Source: Populus alba
Lineage: Eukaryota; Streptophyta; Magnoliopsida; Malpighiales; Salicaceae
Length of the DNA: 64,000 bases
Direction of reading: 5' to 3'
Assembly (NCBI RefSeq): GCF_005239225.2
Contig: NC_133297.1
Coordinates: 15,550,147-15,614,146 of the forward strand
Below, piece after piece: positions 23,479 through 35,979 of this stretch (within the stretch, counting starts at the first letter, position 1; each line of letters begins with the position of its first letter). The notes below the pieces were generated by a model that saw only the letters and a list, made by a program, of their open reading frames with translations, did not search any database and was not told where the DNA came from. The position numbers and the translations under genes were made by a program.

Positions 23479-23877
23479 CTCTCTGATGCAACAATTAATG
23501 AGGTTCAGCGCAGTGGTGCTCTTGATGAGGTAAACAAGTTACAGCCTTCTGGTGCAACAGAAGGGGTCAATGATTCACAGCTTCCTGTCACAAATGAAGG
23601 GCTCAAAGACTCGCAGATTCTTGATGCAACCCAATAAGTAAATGACTCGCAGACCCCAAATACAACTGCAGAGATGAATGACTCGCAGCTCCCTGTTGCA
23701 ACTAAAGAAGCTAATGACTCAAATCTCCCTGATGCAATTGAAGTGGCAAAAGATTCACAGCTTTCTGTGGACAAGTGTGATCAACCAAATGCCAAAGCTG
23801 CAATAGAGGATGTTCCAGCAACTCTTGAAACTGCTGAGGATGTTGCAAAGCAGGGTGATAAAAGTGTTGGATTATAA
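23479..23877 (+). pseudogene. In-frame continuation of the MAIL2 repeat tail beyond the stop
   Basis: After the TGA at 23476-23478 the same frame keeps encoding the tail repeat (VNDSQLP, LKDSQIL, MNDSQLP, ANDSNLP, AKDSQLS) up to TAA at 23875-23877. It is broken only by one further TAA at 23635-23637. Both stops fall where repeat codons are expected: between S and L of the S-Q-L unit, and at the E position of E-V-N-D-S. This is best explained as former coding sequence, or as coding sequence whose stop differs between alleles; the full form would be about 800 codons. Confidence 0.65.
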
Positions 23878-24959
23878 AATGAAGGCGTTGTCTTGTTAAT
23901 TCTTCTGTTAGGGTACTCTTGATATGCTTGCTATTCACTACATAGTGTTCATTATATCTTCAACTGAAACATTTTGTTTTTTTTCCTTGCATTTCCTTGT
24001 CGTGTCATGAAGAGTAAAATGCTGATTTTATTCTGACAGGCAGCTCAAAACTAACACCACCAGTGTTCCAAAAATGGGGGACGATCAGTAGTTGTAGAAG
24101 AATACTTGCACTGTTATCGTTGTTGTGTTTAGGCTATGTTAGAGAACGTGATAGTATTGTTTCTCACTGCTTCCACAGTTAAAACTTCTGTTTTTGATGC
24201 AAAATATCAATTAACAACTACAGTATTCCTCTTAAATTTTAATGCCTTTATGAATTAAGTGGCAGTGATTATTGGATAGAGGAGGTGCAGTGCATCTTAC
24301 TATTTGTTTGGATGCTTTAGTTATAGTTCTGTTATATGTATACATAGGCTCAGGTGGTATAATGACTCTTTGAGAAGAGATGTGCTGCACCTTTCTTCTA
24401 ACAGTTCCTTTCTCTGGGTTGGGAAAGTTCATGGAAGCATCTGAGTGGTTTAATTAGGTGTGAGGAAGATAATATGCAGGCTTTTTTTGGACATTGGAGG
24501 ACAAATCATCCGAAGAGCTACGGATTTTGTTTTCCCCCTCTTTTTAATCATATCCACCATAGTCTTCCTTTTTCCTCGTTCTTTATGAGTTTTGCTTGAC
24601 ATGCCTCAATATATGTTTTATCATCTCTTGCTACAGATGGTTTTCAACAATTAAGCTGCTGCGAACTTAAGTTCTGTAATTAATTAGCTGTTCAGACTCG
24701 TTTTTTAAACCACTCCAAAGACCATTCAAATTGTTGAATAATACAATCGGCAATTCTAGCGCTGGCTTGGGGTGGCGAAACCTCCAGAAAAACTCTACAA
24801 CGTAACTCTACGCATGACCCCCACACAAATTTTAAGTTCTTTCTAGGATGGCTTTTTAAACAGAAGTGCTTCATTTACTCTCACAATCCAGCTTTTTTCT
24901 TCTTGGTTATATGGAATTTGTTTGCAATAGACTCTTCTTCATTACTCGTCTTTATTTTG
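23878..24959. other. 3' untranslated and intergenic DNA between convergent genes
   Basis: Probably the MAIL2 3' UTR on the left and the NPH3 gene 3' UTR on the right. No separate gene is recognised. Confidence 0.5.
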
Positions 24960-27512
24960 CTACATCGGTTTGCTCCAGAGGCTGGAGACGGCTGGCTTTC
25001 TGTTGGATTTTCTACTTCCAAACAAGGTAATCCGGCGAAAGATCTTCAGTAGCTTGCAAGCATATTTTCTTTGTGAAGCGAAATTCACAGAACCAATGCA
25101 ACCTGTAACATGCCCAAGTGGGTTCCTGTTCTTGCTTAGTGATCTGCTTTGCAAGCCATACGGTTTTGTGCTCTGTGGCTTGGTTGGCAGTGTTTCTGTT
25201 CTCTTCGAAGTTTTTTGCAATTGAAGGCTCTTCTTCAAGGAAAACAGCTCTTGTTCAAGGCTCTGAATTCTAAAGCTTGTGGACTCGTATTCTTTTCTAG
25301 AGAACTCACATCGTTGTACTGCAATGTCTTTTTGTAGCAAGAAACTCAATGTTCTACTACCTTGCTCTGCTCCATCCATATATGGGCTGTCTGCTAGATA
25401 TTGGCTTTTGGTGTTCGGGCATCTTGAGCTTGGAAGACTGCCAGAGAACTCTCCACTTTGTGCATACCTAAACGAGTCCGAGCATTCCTTGAACGCTTGG
25501 TGCGTGTTCAGTTGTTGTACAAAAAGAGCCTGGACAATCAAACGTAATGGCATCATCTCATTTTGAACTGCGTCAATGCAAGCCCACTGTGACAGTTTTT
25601 GGCAGTTGAGGTACTTGCAAACTGCCCCCTTTTCTTCTTGGGATATGTCTAGGTGTGCCTGGAGAAGTAAAGAAGACACTAACATAAGTGTGTAATTAAT
25701 TGAATCCTGGCTTTGTGAACAATGGTAATTAACTGATACTTGCTTTTAGCTTTCATTCGAGGCATGATGAGGTTTGTGAAAGACTTGCCTGCAGGAAAGT
25801 GTTCATTGCTCTGTACAGTTGATCATGGCTCTGTCTGCAAGATATTGGTACTGTTTCAATGAGTTCCATGAATCTTTTAGGCCTCATTCTGGGATCAGAA
25901 GCTATATGGGAGAGAAATGTATCCCATAGTTCTGCTACAGTTGAGTTACTAGCTGAAGGAGCATTGTTCGTGTCCATGTTCAAGGATACATTTGTTGAAA
26001 ATATGCTCTCCATCGTAGCCAACTCCATTCTGGAACAATCTGAGTCGACTCGGCTGCTTGGAATGAGTAAATCTTCCACTTGCGCAAAGTGTAAAAGAGA
26101 TGCAATCTGATCTTGCAACTTTACCTTGCTGTCATTTCTCAAACCAATGCCAATGGATCTGGAAAGCAATGCAAAGTAAAATCCAACAGGAATCACTCTA
26201 CTGGCCTTCTCTCTCATTGGCAGTAAATCAAGAACGCCTTGTAGTATCGTTGAAACTTTATCATTTGCGTTGGCATCGCTACTTCTCTCACCGGAGCTCT
26301 CCCAGTATTGTATCGTCTTCTTAGAGAGTACCCATTTGTTTGCGTAGAAGACAACGATGGGGCTCACATATTTTTCTTTCATTCCTTGCCTCCTCAAGGA
26401 TCCTATTATCCTTTTGAAGAATCCAAATGGTAGAGCAATGAGGTCTTTGATCCAAAGCTCCTGGCTCAGTATCTCATTGGCGGCTTCACAGCTCCAAGCT
26501 TGACCAGCCAATGCCTCCAGTGTAGCAACTGGTTTGTCTCTTCTCCTCTCAGGGTCAAGAATCTCCATGCAAGCCATGAAGGCTAGGGATTCGATGCAGC
26601 GGCTAACAATCAGCAGCTCTTCAGACCATGGAATCAGTGCTTGGCATCTTTGGAGAACGATCAAGGTATCATCCCAATTTTGTAAGACGACTTGGTTTAA
26701 ATAGAGATCAAAACGCTCACAAAGATTGCCGGAGCAGAATTCTTCTGTCATTTCAAGGAACTCTGCTGCACATCGCAGGGCTGCTACATTAAAAGGGTCA
26801 ATCAAGGTGGAAGAGCCATACATGAATAAAGAAATCATCTCAAAGGTTTCTGGTCCTCCAGGGAAACTCTGTGGCAGCTCAAGCTGAGTTGTCTCGATCA
26901 ATCGTCTCTTGAAGTATCCACTCTTTGAAAATAAAGGGTTCTGCAAATACCAGAAAGAATGAAACTCAGAGGTATGCTTACTAGACCAGAAGTTACTCTG
27001 AAAATCTCTAATTATTATGTTCTTCATCACAAATCAAGGCATTTTGTCTTACATATTCCAAAGAGAGCAGGCAGGCCTGCTTTCAATGGACGAAAGTTGT
27101 TTCACAAGTGGTTTAAAATATTTTCAACCTTTTGTAAGCACCATTAAAATAGAACTCTCAGGCCTTTATTTGTCTGTATCAGTAAATTAGCCTCCACAGA
27201 CACGGAGGAGCTAGCCTTTATATGGAATAAAAGAATCACATCCATCTTACCCTGTGAAGGTGGAATGTCCTCTCACCAACTCGAACTCGAACAGAAACAG
27301 GCAAACCAGTCTCTTGACTCCTGAAACAAGATCAAAGATTTATCAGCCTTTCAAAGACATCGGATGACTAATCATGTTGCTACCACAAATTAAAACCCAA
27401 GGTCTAGCATTTCTTACCATGAAATGATCTTAATCTTTAACAGGGCGGTCACGCTAGGTGAAGAGAAAGGGCTTGAGGCTGATGAACTATCTTTGGGGCT
27501 TGCAGTTTCCAT
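24960..27512 (-). CDS. BTB/POZ-NPH3 domain protein, At5g48130 type
   Basis: Four minus-strand exons: 27512-27418, 27320-27251, 26940-25789 and 25658-24960; phases close to give 671 residues. The N-terminus is Ser-rich. A BTB fold covers about residues 25-125 (VRVRVGERTFHLH, NPLFSKSGYFKR, FPGGPETFEM, NVAALRCAAEFLEM). The NPH3 domain starts near residue 218 (WIKDL) and contains MREKASRVIPVGFYFALLSR, the SHDQLYRAMNTFL block and YLNCQKLSQ. Near residues 555-590 a predicted coiled coil (RIQSLEQELFSLKKSL) follows. Members serve as substrate adaptors for CUL3 ubiquitin ligases at the plasma membrane, with roles in phototropism and auxin transport; this subfamily is little studied. Intron 3 begins with GC, not GT. 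The start is the ATG giving METASPKD. Confidence 0.88.
25659..25788 (-). other. GC-AG intron (intron 3 of the NPH3 gene)
   Basis: The exon ends ...TTCCTGCAG and the intron starts GCAAGTCT; the acceptor is CTCCAG|GCACACC. This joins NTFLQ to AHLDISQEE, the conserved NPH3 continuation. Reading through exon 3 instead meets a stop 11 codons later. No GT nearby keeps the frame. GCAAGT otherwise matches the strong donor consensus, as is typical of functional GC donors. Confidence 0.8.
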
Positions 27513-29226
27513 TGGCATCGCTCATGAAAATGATTTCAAAGCTTAATATTAATGCTAGCACAAGCATACACACTTCTCATTTTTAACCCTCCCCTTCAAT
27601 GCCCATAAATGCTTGAAACCCGTCTCAATAATCGAAGAAAAAAAGTAGAAAACGAGCTTCTAGAATCCAGAAACCAGTGGGAATATTGGGATAGAATAAA
27701 AGAGTAAAAGGAGGGTGTTTGATCTGCGTGTCCACAGTACACTCGAGCATTATTTTGTATTTCCATTCTAGTCAAAAGTCAAATGCACACGAGTGAACAA
27801 CTCAAAATCCAAAGTTTAAGGCTTCAACAACGTTCCTCGAATGCCGAGAAGTTGAATTCCAGTACTCCTCGGCATCGGCCAGCAGATTATGGAAGAGCAA
27901 CCAATCTTTTATGGATGCTTGCTTGGCAAGTTTTTGTGTTTAACTAAGATCCCATCAACTCTCCATCTTGCATCTTGGTTTCGATCAATAATTATGGCTT
28001 AATTTAATCATCTTCACGCATGTTTTGTTTAATATTAATGGCAATAAAAGTCCTTTGGTGGGCCAAGAAAAAGAAATGGAAGCTTGACGGTGAATCATAT
28101 TTATGGATATAATTAAGCTCATCCATATTATGATGCTGTTGTAGAATACAACAATATTGTGTCGTTGTTGTAGAATAAATATTATAAATAAAACTAGAAG
28201 CTGCGGGAAAACACTGTTTTCTCATACTTATTAGCAGTGTTGATTATAATATTAATCAACATTATTTTATCTTTTTTATGTTATTGATTTTTTTATATAT
28301 AATTTAATTTTTATATGATATGTTTATAGGATTTAGAGTTGATAATTTATTTTAATTTTTTTATTATATAGCTTTTGCAGTATCAAAAAAATATTTATGT
28401 ATCAAACTGGTATTAGAAAAATATTTCAGCATCGCAGTATGGTCTATTTAAAAAAAATTAGTTAAAAAAATTATTAAAAAAATTAGACTAATAAACTTTG
28501 TGGAGTCAATGAACTGGTTTACAAGTTTGGTGAGGTAATCCTGATTGCCTTGATTTGCGGGTTTAGCAAAGTATTTTTTTTCTAATTAAACTTGGTTATG
28601 TGATTAACTATTTTTTTTTATCATATAGTTAAAAAAAATAGTTTAAAATAAAAACATGTTATTAAATTTTAGAAAGTTCATGGACCTGTTGATAGGTATG
28701 GCAAGTTTAACTTTTCTTTTCTTTTTTTTTCTTTATAAATTTATTTTTTTCAATTTCATCCTTTCATATTGGACTAGTTTTTTAAAAAAATATATCAATA
28801 TTAATTTGACGTTTAATTTTACGATCATCTATTTTTGTTATCATATAGTTAAATAAACAATAGTGTGAAAAACAAAACAAGCTATTAAACCCGTGGAGTC
28901 CATTACCCAAAGCAAGGTAACCAAGGTTAATCAGGGATTATCTAATTTGATATCGTCTCAATAAAAAAAAAAAATTATCTTAAAGTTTTTTTAAAAAACT
29001 ATATCATGTTTTTACTAGTCATCCAAGTTATCTTTAAACCTATTAAATTAAATAATTCATTTTGAATCAGTTCCCGCGCAATTTAATTCGAAACTTAATT
29101 TAGACAAGGAGCCAGATTAGCAGATTTTAAGATTAAACTGCTTGATTAGATTCAATAATACTACCATCAAACTAAACATGAAAATATATTAGAATTATGA
29201 AGATTTTTTTTGGTAGTATTATTGAG

Positions 29227-29264
<38 letters not shown>

Positions 29265-30371
29265 GGGAGTGTGGAGAAATGAGAAGGGTCAAGAGCGTGT
29301 TGGGAAGTAGAAAAGGGGGAATTGATGAAGTGAATAAAATCTGGTCAAAAGGAGAGATGAAGTGCGGAAGAAGTTTGTTTTGTTTACTTCTTCATACCAT
29401 TCTATGCCAACTCCCACGACGGCACGGCTTCTGAAAATTCGGGTGCTTTGGGTTGAGGGGTTTTGCTTCCCTGCTCTCCTCCGGTCAGTCTCAATCCCCA
29501 AAGCTATTTTCTCTACAATTTGACGAGGTCAACAATATACACACCAAGAACCCACTAGTCTAGTTTCACTAAATCCTAATAATATTGCAAATACCCATGG
29601 ACATGCTCGTACAGAAAGTGCCTGTTCATGCACACTGAAGAGAACGAGCACCGGTTCCTTCTTGTTGAAACAAGCTCCTCGTGCAGCTCCGATCCTTGAG
29701 TGTGTATCAAGCCATGAATTCTTCATTTTGTTTTATATGCGTAAAGGTCGTCGTCCTCTTTTAGTTTAGATTGTCGTTGATTTACACTACCATGGCTTAA
29801 TATCAAAGTCAATTAAGCAACTATGGTTGGGACTTGGGAGTCTTTTTACCTCAATAGCGAGAGCTCTCCCCTTCATTGCTTTTCAATGAGCGGCGGATAA
29901 CATTTTCCAGGCATTCATCCTTCAAACTCATAAGCAGATTGGCAAGATTTTAAGATTTGGTTTCGTTGTTCTGTTAGATTTATCCCTCCATGGAAGCAGT
30001 GCTCAAATACTTGCCGCTAACGACGGGTTGAGTGGATTTATTTGGTCAGACATTATTCTGCAGACTGCAGATAGTACACAGTGTTCTCAGGATATAAAAA
30101 TAAGAAAATTGACTGCAAATCATTCTTGGTACGTAGTTAGCACAGCAGATTTACATTGAAAGCCAGTTACCAGAATGGTTTGACCCATCTAAACAGACAC
30201 CACTACAATTGTTGCTTTCAATTCAACCTGGAACTGCTTGGCTACGTGAAACATCAAGAAGAAAATGGAGAGATAGATACAGATTGTTTGAATCTCTACC
30301 TCCGGCCGAAACCCATGATTCAGACGGGAGTTAATGGCTAACTGAAGGCACGTGGTTCACCTGAAATGTCA
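27513..30371. other. Intergenic between NPH3 and WNK genes
   Basis: The first 250 bp are the NPH3 promoter and leader, and the last several hundred belong to the WNK 3' region. About 28480-29060 holds two copies of the 170-bp 'gttaac' repeat family (starts near 28497 and 28880). An (AT)n run lies at 29230-29261. Around 29400-29760 the DNA is less AT-rich, but no gene is recognised. Confidence 0.45.
29230..29261. repeat. (AT)n microsatellite
   Basis: About 32 bp of AT dinucleotides. Confidence 0.95.
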
Positions 30372-31408
30372 TCAAGCGCTACTGGCTGGTACAGTTTCAT
30401 CGTCATTGACCTCAGAAAAGAAGGTGTCCTTGAGAAGATCGGAAGCTGAAGGTCTTGCTCTTGGCTCAGCAATACACTTCAATATAAAAGCCTTGACTTC
30501 AGGATCAGCCACCTTGTTCAAAGCTTGAGGCTTTACTCCAGAGGTAACCTTCTTGTATATCTTGGCAACATTATCACATTCACTGTATGGTATCTCCATC
30601 GTCACCATTTCAAGCAAACACATTCCGAAAGAGTAAATGTCCACCATTTCAGTGTAATCTTCTTCATAGAGTTCCGGTGCCATAAACTCCGGGGTGCCTA
30701 GTATCGAATGTGCAGTATGGCTTTTCCCCACTATTGCTGCAAACCCCAGATCCCCAATTTTCACCTGATACGCAGAATTTATACTAGTCTTAAAAGGCCT
30801 AGCTTGCACACATCTAATTAACTTGAACAGATAAGATATAGCAAAAACTCAATAACCTCAACGAAAAGAATCCGAAACACAATTTAAAAAAAAAAATTCA
30901 ATACCTGACCACTGTTTCCATTGACGAATATGTTGCTGCAATTCAAATCTCTATGAATGACACAAGGATCATGCGTATGAAGAAATTCCAACCCCTCAAG
31001 AACTTGCTTTGACCACTTCTTCAAAGCTTTCAAAGACACATGGCGATGTTTCTTCCTGTAATCCCTCAAGTTCCCAGAAGTACAAACCTCAGTAATAAAA
31101 TTGAGGGAGCTATCCTCTTCATCCAACCAAACACTATAACAAACAATGATGTACTTGTTCTTCAATGTTCTGAGTAACTGAACCTCGGAGTGAAGCCGAT
31201 TGATGAGCACAGGATCCTCTATAAAATTTCTTAACCGCACCTTATTCCAAGCCACCTCAATCCCTTCGTGTTGGTCGAATGCCCTGTATACCTTCTTCAC
31301 TGCACCTGCACCTAGCAAATCATTGTACCGTCCGAACCGACCGGTCGGATCAACCTCCACGAAAGGTTCATCATCTCTCTCAGATGTATTGCTTCTCGCC
31401 GCCGGCAT
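30372..31408 (-). CDS. WNK11: WNK kinase, short WNK11 type
   Basis: Two exons (31408-30905 and 30764-30372) give 298 residues, close to the roughly 310 of Arabidopsis WNK11. Nearly the whole chain is kinase domain. [11 protein letters not shown] precedes the glycine loop at residues 32-41, where [10 protein letters not shown] holds the lysine that WNKs use in place of the usual subdomain II lysine. The subdomain II position reads EVAWN, the defining 'with no lysine' change. HRDLNCSNI is at 152-160, the metal-binding motif is DLG (173-175) rather than DFG, and GTPEFMAPE (191-199) ends the activation loop. WNKs are cytosolic Ser/Thr kinases tied to ion balance, flowering time and stress. The C-terminal tail is very short. 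The start ATG lies two bases after a possible leader acceptor. Confidence 0.9.
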
Positions 31409-31671
31409 CTTCAAAGACCAAGCCAATTAATTAATTAATAATCATTAAATCAAATTAAGGTTTGGGTGGAAACAGCAAAAATAAAAGAACATGCATGATA
31501 TTGAATTGAGCAGGCGCTTCTGCTGCTGCTGATAATACATGGGATGCGAGTTAGAGGGTGGGTGACTAAGTGAGCGAGATTAGATAGAGTACCTTGCTTG
31601 AGTTCGTCGTGACAGGAATCAAACACGGAGGGGGGCGGGGAGAGGCCGAGAAGATGCTTCAGATATTTATA
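31409..31671 (-). promoter_or_regulatory. WNK promoter core and probable leader intron
   Basis: On the minus strand TATAAATAT lies at 31671-31663. A likely leader exon ends at 31593 with donor AAG|GTACTC. The matching acceptor would be the AG at 31410-31409 immediately before the start codon, though its pyrimidine tract is weak. The transcription start would be near 31635-31640. Confidence 0.4.
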
Positions 31672-33196
31672 CTCGCAAAGCGGTTAACGCGGGGTATCAG
31701 TTTTTCTTGTCAACGACGTCGTTCTTAACTCTTGTTTCGATTTTTCAACGACGCCGAACCATGACTACTTATAGTGACATGAGCATGAGTTCACGTTTTA
31801 CATAGCAAATTGGCCACGTAAATGAAACCACAAAATAATAATATTATTATTAATGTTGTTATTAGCAAGACATTAACCTCTCTTTTTGCCTCTTTTCAAA
31901 ACAATTGCAAGTAAAAATTGATGAAAATAATATTTTAAAAAAATTATTTTTTATATTAAAAATTTTCGAGATCGGAACATAACTGAAAGCCACCTCTGAA
32001 GATTTCTCCCAAGCATACAAAATAATAATTTAAAAAAAAAAATTGAAATCGCATGAGAGGTACCACACCTCTCGCCGCCCCGCGGGGGGGGGGGGGGATA
32101 AAAATCATCAATTATTGGCCGATTTTCTGGCAACAGAGAGCTGGCAATGCTAGCTATCCAGCGGAAAAGCAAATTAAACCGATGGGACATATGACACCCG
32201 TGTTGTGATTTATTTTACATTCATGACTCTAGACCTCTTTGAGCTTCGTTTTCCTACCAGTAAAAAGCAACGGGGCTGGAACATGGAACCAAACATGTCA
32301 TTACCCCTCCTTCATGGGTTCCCCGTGCTTGCCCATTGCCCTGGAACCGAGACATTAAATCTCACTATCTCTCTCTGCTACTTGATGTTGCTTGTCCAAC
32401 AAAATCTAAACTTTCTGGAAGAAGGACAGCATCATGGCGATGCTGCTTAGATTGACAGCAGCATGTTGTCTGAACCGAACGTTAACATGACAATTGACTA
32501 GCCCTTGATCCCACTAGAATAAGTAATGCCAATCGAAATATTAACATTTCAATGATGGCGCACAAAGACAGGCTGCTAAGAATTTTTTTAGTTTGTAAAC
32601 ATCAAGCACTGCAGTGGATTGACGGTGGAGTCGATTTCTAAGTTTATCATCTGCAGAACTATGTTTGCTAAGTACTAGAACTCTAATGAGTGAAACGTAA
32701 ACTTGAAAATGTGATGTATTGGCCTCTATCAAACAACAAAATAACTAGAATAATAAGTTGATCCAAAATGTGAATCCAGTTAGGTGTCTTCAAGAAATCT
32801 TAATTGCACATCAAATAATTCTTTGTTTTCTGCTATCTTCAAATTTATTCAGCATACCAAAACTGAGAATTGAAAATGTCTGACGGGGTTACAAACACAG
32901 CAAACTTGAATACTAGACATGTTTCCTCCAAACCACACACACAAAGAATTTGAAACATGAATACTAGAAGGATTGAATACTAACTTGCAACATGAGTCAT
33001 CATAATTTCTTCTTTTCATTAAGCTCACAAGTCATATACAAACAGAGGAAAAAGGAAAACAGCGGCAATGGTGCATGTTTCCTCACAAAGACAATGGTAA
33101 ATGTTTCCTCAAAAACAAAAGGTATCATACGAGCTAATAAATTATGCCACTAAACAAATGCTTGCCAGCTTAGAGCATTAACAAAAATATTACAGT
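31672..33196. other. Intergenic and ESS2 3' region
   Basis: It contains a 14-base G run at 32084-32097 preceded by ccgccccgc. The region 32205-32460 is less AT-rich and has an 81-codon frame, but I recognise nothing in it. The part above about 32900 is probably the ESS2 3' UTR. Confidence 0.45.
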
Positions 33197-34750
33197 TTAC
33201 CAAGGGTTAGAATTCTCCCTTACAGAAGGTGACCTGGAACCCATGCTCCCATCTCTTCCAAACCTCGAGATACTCCTTCCACTCTTAGGAGTACCAACTC
33301 CAGGGCTTGCCCCTCTATAACTAGCACGGAGGGTTTCATCTACAGATGACAAAGACCTAGAAATTGCATTCCTCACAAACTTCTGCGCAGCAGGAGAAAG
33401 TGTCCGTGCACTTGGACTAGCACTTCCCCCTCTACTTGGAGAGGGCAAAGGTGGTTTTCGAAACATCTTTGACTTCTCCCTCAACCTCCGTGCAGCCTCC
33501 CTCAATAATGAATGGGCCTTCACATCCCGTGCAGGTGGATTGGGAATTTTAAAAGGTGGCCCACTGCCGCCACCGCCACCAATATCAATAGGAGTATCTT
33601 CAGGTTCCAACCTCAATGGTGTCCCTTCAATCTCACCCCAAGTAATAAATGGCAACTCGTCAACTCCGGGAGCTGGTGAGGGTGTCCTAACAAAATTATA
33701 CCCATCATCTGCCTTCTTCCCTGTTTCCTCATAAAGCCTCTCCGGCATCCTCCTTAAATCCTCCAAATCATACTTCTTCGCCTTATCCCCATCTCTATCA
33801 TACATGGGAAGTGGAGTAGCCCCAACTACTGGAGTATTAATCACCTCAACAACACCATTTTTTAGCCTAGTATCCAACATTTTACAATGAAAACGTGTAT
33901 TAGACATGTTAATTTCTTTAGTCAAACCCTTCAATCTCACAGCCCGTTCCTCCTCGGTCAATGGAGCCTCACCCCTATCTGCCGGATGATACATTAGCAA
34001 ATTCTTCGCTGTGTACTTCCACCCCTCCAATGTGCTCGGAGGCTGATCGGAGGTTCCAAAACCATCCGTAATCCTATCCCTCTTTGCATCCCCGATCAAT
34101 TTAACATCCTTCTTTTCAACTTCTAAGAAGTGCCCATATCTCTCTTTCCTTTTCCTATTCCCTTTCTCTAATATCTTCGAAAAACTGTCATTATCCTCAC
34201 TCGTATATCTCCTAAAAAAATCATCTAAACCCAAATTCTCATCAACAGCATTTTCATTTTCAATCTCACTAGACTCTGCATTACTAGATAATCCCCTATC
34301 CATAACAACGCTAGGTGTTTGCATTCGGCTATCAAACTCATCAAATTGAGTGAAATTACCAATAAAAGTAAAACCTGGGGTTTGAGTTTGGGTTTGATTT
34401 CTAGCCCGATTGCTGCCATCGGAGTGGATATTTTTTACCATCTTGCCACGGCGCTCCATAATCTTCAACTGGGCATCTCGAATTTGGATCGGGTCCCCCG
34501 TTTTCATAGCTTCCAGCCAATCAAAACGGTCACGGAGCTTCGAGATATCAGGGAAGAAGTCGCGCTCGATGATTTTCTCGATAGCGGCCACATAACTGTC
34601 CTAGTCGAGAACTGTGGATCGTTTTCTAGGATATATCGGGGTGTTGTTGATTGAAGAGACATTGTAGGAGATTTGAAGGGTCCTTTCGGGATTTGAAGAT
34701 GGCGACGGAGATGAAAGGTGGCGTGGTGAGTGCCCTGGAGAGAGAAGCAT
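33197..34750 (-). CDS. ESS2: ESS2/DGCR14 splicing factor, interrupted by an in-frame TAG
   Basis: A single exon of 518 codons from ATG 34750-34748 to the stop at 33197, broken by TAG at codon 50 (34603-34601). Before the stop lies a typical plant N-terminus (MLLSPGHSPRH...RTLQIS...STVLD). After it the frame continues without shift: DSYVAAIEKIIERDFFPDI, the core Es2 motif, then LTEEERAVRLKGLTKEI, YTAKNLLMYHP, a TPSPAPGVDELPFITWGEIEGTPLRL block and a Ser/Arg-rich end (SPSARTLSPAAQKFVRNA). The family expects Glu at codon 50, so one G-to-T change explains the stop. ESS2 is a nuclear protein of the late spliceosome (C complex). If the stop is real, translation could only restart at Met82, losing RDFFP. 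Everything else is intact, so a recent mutation or a base-call error is likely. Confidence 0.85.
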
Positions 34751-35979
34751 GGTGGATTTATAATGAATTAGGTTTTTAGATTTCTGTAATCGAGTTTGGG
34801 AAATGGTTAGGGTTGGGTTCCTTCTGCTTTCGAGAATCGAAGGAGAAAGGGTGCGGGAGAATTCAAGCGCGCGTGATTATGATTTGTGTGGGTGTCTTTG
34901 GTTGGTAGTGTTGAAGAGAGTTGAAATGTCCGCGATCCAACGGTTATGATGAATTCCTCATTAAATAAAGGACATATCCGATCGTCGAATTCAGGGGGGG
35001 GCACGCATGTCAAGTTCTTGATATCCAGCGGCTAAATGAAAAGGGTAAAGTTCATTTTGGCCCTTCTAGTTTCATCGACCTCGTGCCTCGACTCTTGTGA
35101 TTTAAGAGTTTTCAATACTACCCTTATTTTATGTTTGAATTTTGCAATACTTTGTTTTCATGTAAATGTCAAACCTAATATGACTTCTTCTAAATATTGA
35201 TCTCCAAACTTATTTTTGGTTTTTGGTAGAGTAAGAACTTATGAGTTCAAAACTCTTATAATTTGATTTTCACTTTTTTACTTAATTGATTTCATATTGT
35301 GTTTATCTTTACATAGAATAAAATAAGAATATTGGCCTCATGTCACCAAAATTATATTATATGTTATTATCACATCTAATTACATGTGTATATTGTCATG
35401 CCCTCTAATCTTTCAAAAATATTTCATGGAATGTGCTATAATATTGATAAATCAATTGTCAAAAGTTCAAACTAATATAGAAGTTCAAAGTTTAATTTAA
35501 TTGAAGTGATTTTTTTTATGATTCTACTATGAAAAAATTATAGAAATAATATTATTTATATCTTATATTACAATGACATAATGATTTCAGGGTACAAATA
35601 TATTGTTATTTTAAAGCAAATTCAAGCTTTAACAATTACTAGATTGATGCCCGGCGCAATACCTCAGGTGAGACCATAAACAATTTTAAGCTAAAAAAAA
35701 TATTTAGTAGACGATTATGTTCTTAAAGAAATGAGAGAAACTTGATAACCAGGTTAAATCTTGATTAATTTAATAATATGATAAAAAAAAATAAGGTGGC
35801 AACAAAAACAACAAACAAATTTTTTTAAAATAAAATATTGTATTGTGCAAAGCTAGGCTAACTCCTGAAACTCATGATCTGAATATAAGATATGCCTGGA
35901 TTACATGTCTATTATGCGTCTTAAGTTATGAGATGATAATTTGATAGAAAAATTTTTTGAAAAAAAACTACAAAGCAAT
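34751..35979. other. ESS2 upstream region and intergenic DNA
   Basis: On the minus strand the first 80 bases hold AACCCTAACC (34816-34807), a telo-box-like motif common in promoters of growth-related plant genes. Beyond about 35050 the DNA is AT-rich, with nothing recognised. Confidence 0.4.

Noticed and set aside
25149..25566. Plus-strand frames inside the NPH3 gene
   Set aside because: Antisense shadows of the conserved minus-strand exon.
32205..32450. 81-codon plus-strand frame in a less AT-rich patch
   Set aside because: No family resemblance, no clear splice partners, and it lies between two minus-strand genes.
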